From assembly GCA_023442945.1 (NCBI GenBank), contig JAEZWW010000069.1:1-64000 (forward strand): a stretch of 64,000 nucleotides of DNA. Reading direction: 5' to 3'. Shown piece by piece: positions 41,728-49,693 of the stretch. The position numbers were made by a program, and so were the translations under genes. How positions within the stretch are numbered: position 1 is the stretch's first letter; the number at the start of each line of letters is the position of its first letter. This DNA is from Pseudomonadota bacterium. GTDB lineage: Bacteria > Pseudomonadota > Gammaproteobacteria > Burkholderiales > Burkholderiaceae_C. Below the pieces are notes generated by a model. The model ran no database searches, was not told the DNA's origin, and worked only from the letters and a program-made list of their open reading frames with translations.

Positions 41728-43986
41728 TCAGGCGATCTTGAATCGCGCCACCGATTGACGCAGTTCGTCGGCCATGCGAGCGAGCTCACGGACCTGGTTG
41801 GCCGTGGTTCGTGTGCTCTCGCCGGTCTGCTCCGTCACCGCGAAAATGTGCTGAATGTTGCTGGCCACTTCGTTGGCCTGGTCGGCTTCCTTGGACGCGG
41901 ACGACGAAATCTGCTCAATCAGATCAGCCAGCTTGCGAGACACCTGGTCAATCTCGGACAGTGCCGTACCAGCGTTGTCGGACAGCCGGGCCCCTTCGAC
42001 CACACCCTGCGTCGAACGCTCCATAGCGGCCACGGCATCCTGGGTGTCGGTCTGAATGGCCTTCACCAGCGCCGCAATCTGGCGCGTCGCATCACCGGAG
42101 CGTTCGGCCAGCCGCTGCACTTCTTCCGCCACCACCGAGAAGCCTCGCCCGGCTTCACCTGCGGACGCAGCCTGAATGGCGGCGTTCAAGGCCAGCACGT
42201 TCGTCTGTTCCGTAATGTCCGCAATCAGCTCGGTGATTTCACCAATCTCCTGCGACGATTCGCCCAGCCGCTTGATCCGCTTGGACGTTTCCTGGATCTG
42301 GTCACGGATGGCGTTCATACCGCCGATCGCGTTCTGCACAGCCGTGAGGCCGGATTCAGCGGCCATCAGCGATTGGCGCGCCACCGAGGCCGATTCCTGC
42401 GCTTGTGACGACACGTCGTTAATGCGCGCCGCCATGTCCAGCACGGACTGACCGGTTTCGCGGATCTCGCGCAACTGTTCGGTCGACGTGGCCAACAGTT
42501 CGGTCGACGTGGATTCCACGCGCGACGTCGTCTGCGCAACTCGGGTGGCCGTACTCTGCACGTTGCCGACCAGCGAGCGCAATTCTTCCACCGTGTAGTT
42601 CACCGAATCGGCGATGGCTCCGGTGATGTCTTCCGTCACTGTCGCTTCCTGAGTCAGATCACCTTCGGCCACCGTCTGCAGCTCGTTCATCAGGCGAAGA
42701 ATGGCGGCCTGGTTGGCGTCGTTCACGCGCTTGGATTCCTGCTGCTGCTGTTCGGCAGAGTGGCGCTGCAATTCCGCCATGCCCTGGCGCTGACGGCTTT
42801 CGCGCAGCTGCACATAACCGAAGCCAACGGCGGCGGCAAGAGCGGCCAGAGCGGCAGCAACCAGCAAGAGGAAGCTGCCCAGGTTCAGGCCCGAACCGTC
42901 CGACAGGCTGGACTGCAGCCCTTCCAGTTCCTTGCGCAGCGGTTCACTGTCGGCGACCACGGCGGTCTGCGCCTCACGTGCAGAGACGAGGCCTTGCAGA
43001 TTGCCCAGAATGCCACCGGCCAGCGTGCGCGTCTCTTCGTACATTTTCAGCAGCGCGCCCAGCCGCTCGCGCGTTTGCTCGTCGCGAGCAGGCGCCAAGC
43101 GGAGCTCCTGGCTACCGTCCAGCAGACCTTGGGCGATTTCGCGGAAGGAGTTCAAGTCCTTGCCGAGCAGGAACACCGCCTCGGGGCTCACGCCCTCCAT
43201 GGTCATGAATTCGTTGGCGGACTTGCCAATGCGCTGGGTCAACATCACCAGCTGGCCCGCAGCGGAGATTTCGGCAGGCGGCGCGTTTTGCTGCAGCTTG
43301 AGCGAGGAAATGGTTTCAGCCACTTCCAGCAGATCGGACGACTGGCGACCCACCGAACGCAGCGAAGTGCCAACCTGCGTCAGGGTTTTCTGCTGACCCA
43401 GCACCACTGCGGCGTTCTTGTCGGCGCGGTCCACCAGGGTGGAAATCTTGCCCAGTGCGTCGGCATGGCTGCCGTCCAGTGCCGTCACGGTGGCGTTGCC
43501 GTTCTTCAGGCCGTCCACGTTGCTCGTCAGCGCGGCCGAGCTTTCCTTGAGTTCAGCGAAGGCCTCCGGGCTGCCGACCAGCGCCTGCGACACCGACTTG
43601 GCCACCCGCTGCGACTGCATCAAGGCCTGACCGGTCGCGCCCACCTGGGCGGCGGAGCGGTTGGTCTGCGAAACGACCCACCACACCACGGCCACCAGCA
43701 CCACGAACGAGAGCACCAGCAAGATCAAAAGAATGCGCTGGTGCTGCGCTGCAGTGCGCGTGCCCAGCAACGGCACCGAGAACACCTCTTCGCTCGACGC
43801 CGGCTGGTCTTCAACGTCGTCCATGGTCGAGACCATGACCGTGCTGTCCATCGGCACGCGCGACTCGTAGTCCGCCGTGGTGCCGCCCGACACACGTGTG
43901 CCGCCGTCGTGCACCAGCGTCTCGCTTCCGTCGACGAGCCCGTCCTGTGGCGATTTCTTGAACAGATTGGAAAATGGGTTGGCCAT
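41728..43986 (-). CDS. pilJ: Type IV pilus methyl-accepting chemoreceptor PilJ
   Basis: The receptor feeding ChpA. The 752 residues have a long cytoplasmic N-terminus (about 80), a first membrane segment ILLILLVLSFVVLVAVVWWVV, a periplasmic PilJ-type sensor, a second membrane segment near 369-393, HAMP, and the signalling domain with the hairpin tip ITEQTNVLALNAAIQAASAGEAGRGF around 590-615. The dead-end C-terminus lacks a CheR docking pentapeptide. Linker sequences are rich in Gln and Ser. Confidence 0.95.
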   Translation of the reverse strand: MANPFSNLFKKSPQDGLVDGSETLVHDGGTRVSGGTTADYESRVPMDSTVMVSTMDDVEDQPASSEEVFSVPLLGTRTAAQHQRILLILLVLSFVVLVAVVWWVVSQTNRSAAQVGATGQALMQSQRVAKSVSQALVGSPEAFAELKESSAALTSNVDGLKNGNATVTALDGSHADALGKISTLVDRADKNAAVVLGQQKTLTQVGTSLRSVGRQSSDLLEVAETISSLKLQQNAPPAEISAAGQLVMLTQRIGKSANEFMTMEGVSPEAVFLLGKDLNSFREIAQGLLDGSQELRLAPARDEQTRERLGALLKMYEETRTLAGGILGNLQGLVSAREAQTAVVADSEPLRKELEGLQSSLSDGSGLNLGSFLLLVAAALAALAAAVGFGYVQLRESRQRQGMAELQRHSAEQQQQESKRVNDANQAAILRLMNELQTVAEGDLTQEATVTEDITGAIADSVNYTVEELRSLVGNVQSTATRVAQTTSRVESTSTELLATSTEQLREIRETGQSVLDMAARINDVSSQAQESASVARQSLMAAESGLTAVQNAIGGMNAIRDQIQETSKRIKRLGESSQEIGEITELIADITEQTNVLALNAAIQAASAGEAGRGFSVVAEEVQRLAERSGDATRQIAALVKAIQTDTQDAVAAMERSTQGVVEGARLSDNAGTALSEIDQVSRKLADLIEQISSSASKEADQANEVASNIQHIFAVTEQTGESTRTTANQVRELARMADELRQSVARFKIA

Positions 43987-44004
43987 GATGAAACCTTGGA
44001 AGAA

Positions 44005-44535
44005 CTAGACGCCGATACCAAGAAACGGCTGATGCTGTGACAACGCCTGCAGGTTGATTTCCTGCCACTGCGCGCCGTCCATGTCGGTGAACGCGTGCCC
44101 GAAATACGCCGGCGCCTCACTGGGCGCCGGGGAGGACGACGCAAACGCCTCGGCCGTGCGCAGGCCCTGCAGGCGGTCGACCAGGACGGCGCAATTGGTG
44201 TCCAGCAGCGGGTTCAGCGCCACCAGACGCGACTGTGACAACGCCTGCTCCGTGCGCCGGATGACACCCGTACCTTCGACAAATGCGGCCAGGTCCACCA
44301 CGCTGTGCAAGCCACCCCGCAGGTTGGCCACCCCCACAAACCAAGGGTGCGTGTACGGGACAGGCTGCACGTCGGTCCACGAAAAGATCTCGCCCGCATG
44401 GCTGAGCGGAAACAGCAGGCGCCGCGCGCCCGCCTCGACGGCCAGCCACGACGCCGACACCCCCGACGTGCGCGCGGACTGCAACCGCTGCGCCAACCGG
44501 CTCTGAAATTCCCGAAGGGCCTGTTTGTTCGCCAT
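44005..44535 (-). CDS. pilI: CheW-like adaptor PilI
   Basis: A 176-residue CheW-domain protein coupling PilJ to ChpA: ARRLLFPLSHAGEIF, the core VANLRGGLHSVVDLAAFVEG near 80-100 and VLVDRLQGLRT. The position between pilH and pilJ is the canonical order. Confidence 0.92.
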   Translation of the reverse strand: MANKQALREFQSRLAQRLQSARTSGVSASWLAVEAGARRLLFPLSHAGEIFSWTDVQPVPYTHPWFVGVANLRGGLHSVVDLAAFVEGTGVIRRTEQALSQSRLVALNPLLDTNCAVLVDRLQGLRTAEAFASSSPAPSEAPAYFGHAFTDMDGAQWQEINLQALSQHQPFLGIGV

Positions 44536-44542
44536 GCCGCGG

Positions 44543-44908
44543 TCAGCCCAACGCCTTGATCTTGGCCATCAGCTCGGCCTGATCCACCGGCTTGGTGATG
44601 TAGTCGCGCGCACCCTGGCGCATGCCCCAAACGCGATCGGTTTCCTGATTCTTGCTGGTGCACATGATGATGGGCACGTCGGCAAAACGCGGATCGCGGG
44701 CGATGGCGCGCGTGAGCTGAAAGCCGTTCTGGCCGGGCATCACGACGTCCATCAGGATCAGGTCGGGCTTGGCCGCTTCCAGACGGCGGTGGGCGTCTTC
44801 GGCGTTCTCGGCCGAGCTGACGCTGAAGCCGGCTTTCTTGAGCATGTCGCTCAGGAACATGATTTCCGTCTTGGAATCGTCCACGATCAGCACGTTGCGG
44901 ATGGTCAT
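44543..44908 (-). CDS. pilH: Response regulator PilH
   Basis: A single-domain CheY-like receiver of 121 residues: acidic pair VDDSKTE near 10, phosphoacceptor Asp in DLILMDVVMPGQNG near 52, Thr/Ser in MCTSKNQ and Lys in ITKPVDQ. PilH is one of two output receivers of the Chp system, acting on pilus retraction or as a phosphate sink. ATG is preceded by a strong GAGGAGAAACCC region. Confidence 0.93.
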   Translation of the reverse strand: MTIRNVLIVDDSKTEIMFLSDMLKKAGFSVSSAENAEDAHRRLEAAKPDLILMDVVMPGQNGFQLTRAIARDPRFADVPIIMCTSKNQETDRVWGMRQGARDYITKPVDQAELMAKIKALG

Positions 44909-44919
44909 TGGGTTTCTCC

Positions 44920-45294
44920 TCAGCCGGCCGCGCCAAACTGCTCGACCGCCTGCAGCAATTGATCTTTGGTGAAAGGTTTGGTCAGGTAGTCTTGCGAGCC
45001 CACCATGCGCCCGCGCGCCTTGTCGAATACGCCATCCTTGGATGACAGCATCACGATGGGGGTGGACGAAAACTTCTCGTTACGTTTGATGATCGCGCAG
45101 GTCTGGTAACCGTCCAGGCGCGGCATCAGGATGTCGCAGAAGATCAGATCAGGCTGCGCGTCGTTGACCTTGGCCAGCGCGTCAAAGCCGTCCTCGGCCA
45201 GCATGACCTCGTGGCCACCCTGCTTGAGGAAAATCTCGGCGCTGCGCCGAATGGTGTTGCTGTCGTCAATGACGAGCACGCGCTTTGGAGCCAT
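44920..45294 (-). CDS. pilG: Response regulator PilG
   Basis: A CheY-like receiver of 124 residues: VIDDSNTIRRSAEIFLKQGG, phosphoacceptor in DLIFCDILMPRLDGYQTC, Ser pair in MLSSKDG and Lys in LTKPFTKDQ. PilG promotes pilus extension and, in Pseudomonas, controls cyclic AMP through FimV/FimL. It is 11 bases before pilH and 87 bases after rubA. Confidence 0.94.
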   Translation of the reverse strand: MAPKRVLVIDDSNTIRRSAEIFLKQGGHEVMLAEDGFDALAKVNDAQPDLIFCDILMPRLDGYQTCAIIKRNEKFSSTPIVMLSSKDGVFDKARGRMVGSQDYLTKPFTKDQLLQAVEQFGAAG

Positions 45295-45381
45295 GGATCC
45301 CTCTTGACCTTGTTCTGCACGGGGCCACCCGACGGCAACCCAGTCTGCACACGCAAAGAACCAGACCGAGCCCGGTGGGGC

Positions 45382-45552
45382 TCAGATCTGAACCATCTCG
45401 AAATCTTCCTTCCTCGCCCCGCATTCGGGGCAAGTCCAGTTCATGGGCACCTGCTCCCACGGGGTACCTGGCGCGATACCATGATCGGGTGCGCCCTCAC
45501 TTTCGTCGTAGAGCCAACCACAGATCAAACACATCCAAGTCCTTGAATTCAT
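45382..45552 (-). CDS. rubA: Rubredoxin
   Basis: A 56-residue rubredoxin, a small iron protein for one-electron transfer. Two CxxC pairs bind the iron: CLICG at 8-12 and CPECG at 41-45, with the family signatures GWLYDESEG and APGTPWEQVP between them. It is the first gene before pilG, an arrangement shared by many betaproteobacteria, though no role in pilus control is known. A GAGCCCCACCGGGCTC hairpin (about 45367-45382) overlaps its end and could reduce read-through into pilG. Confidence 0.95.
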   Translation of the reverse strand: MNSRTWMCLICGWLYDESEGAPDHGIAPGTPWEQVPMNWTCPECGARKEDFEMVQI

Positions 45553-45652
45553 TACAGCTTAAGTTGCAGGTGCCTAGAATGCAATTGATTGTATCCAGCG
45601 GTGTTGTAAGCACTCGGCACTTTGTCTCATCAAATCGATCAAAAGGGGCCTG

Positions 45653-46621
45653 ATGTTGCCTGACGCCCCTTTGAGCGCCCCGACACCGTCGCAAGATAAC
45701 GACAAGTCAGTGCCCACATCCGCGGAAGACACCCTCCCCTGTGTCCTGAGCTTCAACGCCAACGACGCCATTGGCGCCGGCGGCGTGGTCAGTGACGCGC
45801 TGGTGATGGCCTCCATGGGCACGCATTGCCTGCCCGTCGCCACCGGCGCCTACCTGCGCGACACGCGCGACGCGGCCGGTTGGTTCCCCGTGGCCGCCGC
45901 CGCCGTGGACGAACAGGCCCGCCTGGTGGCGGAAGACGCTCCGTTACAAACCCTGAAGATCGGCTTTTTGGGCAGCGCCGAGGCGGTGGCCCTGGTCGCC
46001 GCCTTCGCCGCGGACTACGCGGACGTGCCGGTCATCACCTTCTTGCCCGACCTGTCCTGGTGGGACGAAGCCGAGATCGAGGCCTACCTCGACGCCGTAC
46101 GCGACCTGCTCTTGCCGCAAACCGCCGTGCTGGTGGGCAACAACACCACCTTGCGCCACTGGCTGCTGCCCGAATCCGCCACCGACCGGCGCGCCCGCCC
46201 GGTTGATCTGGCGCGCGCGGCGGCGGCCTGCGGCGTGCCTTACGTCCTGGTGACCGGCCTGGCGCTGGACGGCGACCGGGTCGGCAACGTGCTGGCCTCG
46301 CCCGACGCCGAGCTGTTTAGCCAGGCTTACGAACGCATCGACGCTGGCTTCCTCGGCGCGGGCGATATCCTCTCGGCGGCACTGGCCGCCCTGCTGGCCA
46401 CCGGCAGCGAGCTGACGCACGCCGTCGCCGAAGCCCTGCAGTACCTGGACCAGGCGCTGGACCACGGTTTTCACCCTGGCATGGGCCGCGCGGTGGCCGA
46501 CCGCCTGTTCTGGGCCGAAAGCGATGACGCGCCAGACGAAGGCGGCGACGACGACCCCGCGGCCGAAGCCGAACCTCCCCCGATTCACATCCCCAACCCT
46601 GCCAATGACATCCAACACTGA
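45653..46621 (+). CDS. thiD: Phosphomethylpyrimidine kinase-like protein (ThiD family)
   Basis: A ribokinase-fold protein of 322 residues. ThiD phosphorylates the pyrimidine of thiamine. The substrate region here reads LSFNANDAIGAGGVVSDALVMASMG instead of the usual GSDPSGGAGIQAD, and the ATP/anion site is GAGDILSAALAALLATG where most ThiD have GTGCT. These changes leave the fold clear but the substrate uncertain. An acidic, Pro-rich tail follows residue 285. It overlaps hemL by 17 bases and diverges from rubA. Confidence 0.78.
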   Translation: MLPDAPLSAPTPSQDNDKSVPTSAEDTLPCVLSFNANDAIGAGGVVSDALVMASMGTHCLPVATGAYLRDTRDAAGWFPVAAAAVDEQARLVAEDAPLQTLKIGFLGSAEAVALVAAFAADYADVPVITFLPDLSWWDEAEIEAYLDAVRDLLLPQTAVLVGNNTTLRHWLLPESATDRRARPVDLARAAAACGVPYVLVTGLALDGDRVGNVLASPDAELFSQAYERIDAGFLGAGDILSAALAALLATGSELTHAVAEALQYLDQALDHGFHPGMGRAVADRLFWAESDDAPDEGGDDDPAAEAEPPPIHIPNPANDIQH

Positions 46622-47918
46622 TTTGAACGATGCCCTGATGGCGCGCGCGCGCCGGGTGATCCCGGGCGGCGTCAACTCGCCCGTGCGCGCCTTCCGCGCT
46701 GTGGGCGGCACGCCCCGTTTTGTCGAACGCGCCCACGGCGCCTATTTCTGGGACGCCAACGACCAGCGCTACATCGACTACATCGGCTCCTGGGGCCCGA
46801 TGATCCTGGGCCACGGCCACCCCGCCGTGCTCGAAGCTGTGCGCAAGGCGGCCGAACAGGGCTTTTCCTTCGGCGCGCCGACCGAGCGCGAGATCGAGCT
46901 GGCCGAAGAAATCCTGTCCCTGGTGCCGTCGATGGAAATGGTGCGCCTGGTCAGCTCCGGCACCGAGGCGGGCATGAGCGCGATCCGCCTGGCGCGCGGC
47001 GCCACCGGCCGCGACACGATCATCAAGTTTGAGGGCTGCTACCACGGCCATGCCGACGCCCTGCTGGTCAAGGCCGGGTCGGGCCTGGCCACCTTCGGCA
47101 ACCCGACCAGCGCCGGCGTGCCGCCCGAAGTGGTGCAGCACACGCTGGTACTCGAATACAACAACGTCGCCCAGTTGGAGCAGGCCTTTGCCGAGCACGG
47201 CCCCAGCATCGCCGGGCTGATCATGGAGCCGATCGCCGGCAACATGAACTTCGTGCGCGCCAGCGTCGACTTCACCCGCCGTGTGCGCGAACTCTGCACC
47301 CAGCACGGCGCCTTGCTGATCTACGACGAAGTCATGACCGGCTGCCGCGTCGCTCTGGGCAGTGCGCAAAGCGTGTACGCGCAGGCGATCCCCGGGTTTG
47401 AGCCCGACATCACCGTCATGGGCAAGGTCATCGGCGGCGGCATGCCGCTGGCGGCCTTTGGCGGCAAGCGCAGCGTGATGGAGCAACTCGCGCCGCTCGG
47501 CCCCGTCTACCAGGCCGGCACGCTGTCGGGCAACCCGGTCGCCACCGCCTGCGGCCTGGCCACGCTGCGCGAAATCAAGCGCCCCGGCTTCTTCGACGCG
47601 CTCAGCGCCAAGACGCAGCGCCTGGTCGACGGCCTGAAAAGCGTCGCCGCCGAAGAAGGCGTGCCCTTCGTGGCCGACTGCCAGGGCGGCATGTTCGGCT
47701 TCTTCCTGCTGCCCACGCTGCCGCAGAATTACACCGAGGTCATGAAGAGCAACGGCGAGCACTTCAACCAGCTGTTCCACGCCCTGCTGGACCGCGGCGT
47801 CTACATCGCCCCGGCGCTGTACGAAGCCGGCTTTGTCAGCGGCGCCCACAGCGACGCCGACATCGACGCCACCCTGGCCGCGGCCCGCGAAGCCTTCCGC
47901 ACGCTACCGAAAGCGTAG
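46605..47918 (+). CDS. hemL: Glutamate-1-semialdehyde 2,1-aminomutase
   Basis: HemL converts glutamate-1-semialdehyde to 5-aminolevulinate for heme synthesis, using PLP. The 437 residues include PGGVNSPVRAF near 17, SSGTEAGMSAIRLARG, YHGHADALLVKAGSG, DEVMTG and the PLP lysine in VMGKVIGGGMPLAAFGG near 272. ATG at 46605 lies inside the end of the thiD-like gene. The last residues (RTLPKA) and the TAG stop are encoded by an R1 repeat; other HemL proteins also end near this point, so function is unlikely to be harmed. Confidence 0.96.
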   Translation: MTSNTDLNDALMARARRVIPGGVNSPVRAFRAVGGTPRFVERAHGAYFWDANDQRYIDYIGSWGPMILGHGHPAVLEAVRKAAEQGFSFGAPTEREIELAEEILSLVPSMEMVRLVSSGTEAGMSAIRLARGATGRDTIIKFEGCYHGHADALLVKAGSGLATFGNPTSAGVPPEVVQHTLVLEYNNVAQLEQAFAEHGPSIAGLIMEPIAGNMNFVRASVDFTRRVRELCTQHGALLIYDEVMTGCRVALGSAQSVYAQAIPGFEPDITVMGKVIGGGMPLAAFGGKRSVMEQLAPLGPVYQAGTLSGNPVATACGLATLREIKRPGFFDALSAKTQRLVDGLKSVAAEEGVPFVADCQGGMFGFFLLPTLPQNYTEVMKSNGEHFNQLFHALLDRGVYIAPALYEAGFVSGAHSDADIDATLAAAREAFRTLPKA

Positions 47919-47946
47919 CTGGCTGCGCAGGTGGTTGTAGGGCCAG
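47903..47946 (+). repeat. R1 repeat copy 12, supplying the hemL stop codon
   Basis: Full core: GCTAC-CGAAAGC-GTAGC hairpin with the hemL TAG inside its right arm, then TGGCTGCGCA and TAGGGCCAG. It is the first of three copies at 191-198 base spacing in the 47919-48531 gap, which otherwise holds no gene I can support. Confidence 0.92.
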
Positions 47947-48093
47947 GGGCCGAAATGGTGGCTTGATCGCGATTCTCGTACGGACACCCTGGCCTCGCCC
48001 ATTCACCGCCTTACGTCCGGCGCGCCACAAGGCGGCGGTGCGCGGGCCGCGCCACCTAGGCGCGAGCCGAAAAACGGACGCGTCAAGCGGCGC

Positions 48094-48137
48094 GCTTCAA
48101 AATAGATAGCTGGCCGCGCAGGTGACTGTAGGGCCAG
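48094..48137 (+). repeat. R1 repeat copy 13
   Basis: Core with an imperfect hairpin (GCTTCAAAATAGATAGC), TGGCCGCGCA and TAGGGCCAG. Middle copy of the array after hemL; the sequences between copies are not similar to each other. Confidence 0.85.
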
Positions 48138-48291
48138 CGCGGCTTCTTATTAAAACTTTGGCCAAAGCGCTGCGCCATCGGCCGCCCCAACGCGCGCTCG
48201 CCAGGCGCCCAACCGCAGCGCGTGGCCAAGCGCCCCCCGGTGGCAAGCTGCATCGCACCACATCGCTCCCCACCGCATCACTCACTCGCCC

Positions 48292-48335
48292 GCTTCCAAA
48301 AGCGTAGCTGCTCGCGCAAATGGCTGTAGGGCCAC
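48292..48335 (+). repeat. R1 repeat copy 14
   Basis: Core with hairpin GCTTCCAAAAGCGTAGC, TGCTCGCGCA and TAGGGCCAC. Last copy of the array, about 200 bases before the next gene. Confidence 0.85.
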
Positions 48336-48531
48336 CGCCTCATTTCCTTGCCAACCTGGCGTTCACCCAACACGCCGCCCGGCGCGTCGCCCGGCCCTAT
48401 TTCACAGTCCAAGCGCACCCACGTTGCGCGCCGCGCCGGGCGCGTGATTTTGTCGACGTTCGCGCGCAACAGGTGGCCACAGCGGACGGCCGATTGGGTA
48501 TGCTGCGGCCACTTTGCCCAAAGGTAACCGA

Positions 48532-49077
48532 ATGAAAACACCTGCTCTGCTCCTGCTGGCCGCGCTGATGGCCGTTTCCACCGCCGCGCCCGCCAAGGGC
48601 ATCAAGATCCGCAGCGGCGGCTCGCACCACGGCTCGTCGCACAGCGAACCGACGACGGTGCACGTGCCGCACCCGCACGTCAGCGGCTCCAACGAACCGA
48701 GCGAAGACAGCCAGCAAGCCGCCGCGCACGCCGCGGGCGTGGTGGCCGACACCAAGGCCAAGCGCTCGGCCGCGATGAACGACCGCCTGAACGCCGAGCT
48801 GGCCGCCCAGCGCGCCGCCACGCCGCCCGGCCCACCCGTTGGCCAAGTCGTGGCCAAGGCACCCGTCGCCGAGCCGGTGCAACTGGCGGCCAACGAACAG
48901 CGCCTGACCAAGCCGGTCACCGTCGGCAAGGTCGCTGCGCTGCCCAAGCCCACGACGGCCGACATCAGCACGCTGGTGCCGCGCGACTCGGCCCGCAAGC
49001 CCCACGACGAACTGCGCCGCGACGACCGCTACAACGGCTACGGCGTGAACTGCTCGCTGTACCCGTCGCGTTGCTGA
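48532..49077 (+). CDS. Exported hypothetical protein
   Basis: Not recognised. The 181 residues start with a clear signal peptide (MKTPALLLLAALMAVSTAAPAKG). The mature N-terminus is rich in His and Ser (GGSHHGSSHSEPTTVHVPHPH, about residues 29-49), which could bind metal ions. The middle is Ala/Pro-rich and low in complexity, and the end has two cysteines (NCSLYPSRC). ATG at 48532 is chosen for the signal peptide; an in-frame ATG lies six codons earlier. Likely periplasmic or surface; isolated from its neighbours. Confidence 0.65.
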   Translation: MKTPALLLLAALMAVSTAAPAKGIKIRSGGSHHGSSHSEPTTVHVPHPHVSGSNEPSEDSQQAAAHAAGVVADTKAKRSAAMNDRLNAELAAQRAATPPGPPVGQVVAKAPVAEPVQLAANEQRLTKPVTVGKVAALPKPTTADISTLVPRDSARKPHDELRRDDRYNGYGVNCSLYPSRC

Positions 49078-49126
49078 GCGCGCGCCGCTGCGAGAGTTGC
49101 CCTTCTTCTTGAGCAGGCAAGTCGAA

Positions 49127-49546
49127 ATGTTTGCGCTGCTGAGACTGTTGGTTACCAAGCACAGCGTCTCGCTAACTCCAACCATCGCGACACTTGGTCA
49201 AACAGAAATCGTCTTCAGCTCCACTAGGCCGCTCGTCGCGTTGAATGATTCTGCGCAAGTTGCTATCGACGTATCTAGCATCGTCCCTTTCACGCATCCC
49301 GAAGAAACGATTCAGCGAGGCGAAATGGCCTTTCCCCCTGGCTGCATTCGGGCGACAGCCAAGAATGCAGACGGAACTTTGACCATCTTCTCGAGACAAA
49401 TAGTCGGCTGTGCATTGAACGGAGCTCACATCCACCTGTTTCGAGAAAAGGGGGCACACCAGAAGGCGAGATTCTTGTCTATCAGCCTATGGGCATGCCG
49501 TTCCGTACCACATACGTCAGTCACGTGGTTCAGTTACGGCAAGTGA
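49127..49546 (+). CDS. Hypothetical protein in low-GC patch
   Basis: Not recognised. An open frame of 139 residues from MFALLRLLV to WFSYGK, in DNA of visibly lower GC (about half) than its neighbours and without the strong third-position GC bias of genuine local genes. An upstream in-frame ATG (49097) is possible. There is no signal peptide or motif I can name. It may be a recently acquired gene, a decayed one, or chance. The terminator after it fits either possibility. Confidence 0.35.
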   Translation: MFALLRLLVTKHSVSLTPTIATLGQTEIVFSSTRPLVALNDSAQVAIDVSSIVPFTHPEETIQRGEMAFPPGCIRATAKNADGTLTIFSRQIVGCALNGAHIHLFREKGAHQKARFLSISLWACRSVPHTSVTWFSYGK

Positions 49547-49614
49547 AGTCCTTTTGACTCAGGTCGCGCTTCCTACTGCCCCGCCGTTTCGATTTCACCA
49601 AAACAGAAAGCAAA

Positions 49615-49639
49615 AGAGCGGCTGAGCCGCTCTTTTTTT
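49615..49639. terminator. Bidirectional terminator
   Basis: AGAGCGGC, loop TGA, GCCGCTCT with seven T on the plus strand and TTTTGC on the minus strand. It ends purH (minus) and the plus-strand hypothetical gene. It merges into an R1 copy. Confidence 0.88.
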
Positions 49640-49673
49640 GTGAGCTGCCTGCGCAGGTGGTTCTAGCGCCGCA
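49630..49673 (+). repeat. R1 repeat copy 15 (hairpin arm replaced)
   Basis: The second half (GAGCTGCCTGCGCA, then TTCTAGCGCCGCAG) matches R1, but the left hairpin arm is the T-run of the terminator. Confidence 0.6.
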
Positions 49674-49693
49674 GCCCAATTTGCCTTAAAAAA

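Noticed and set aside
45553..45652. Possible TPP riboswitch before the thiD-like gene
   Set aside because: The gap of about 100 bases shows no CUGAGA or ACCUGA thi-box elements.
47903..48335. Three spaced repeats considered as a CRISPR array
   Set aside because: Spacing is about 150 bases between cores, copies are diverged, and the same element is scattered singly elsewhere; no cas genes are present.
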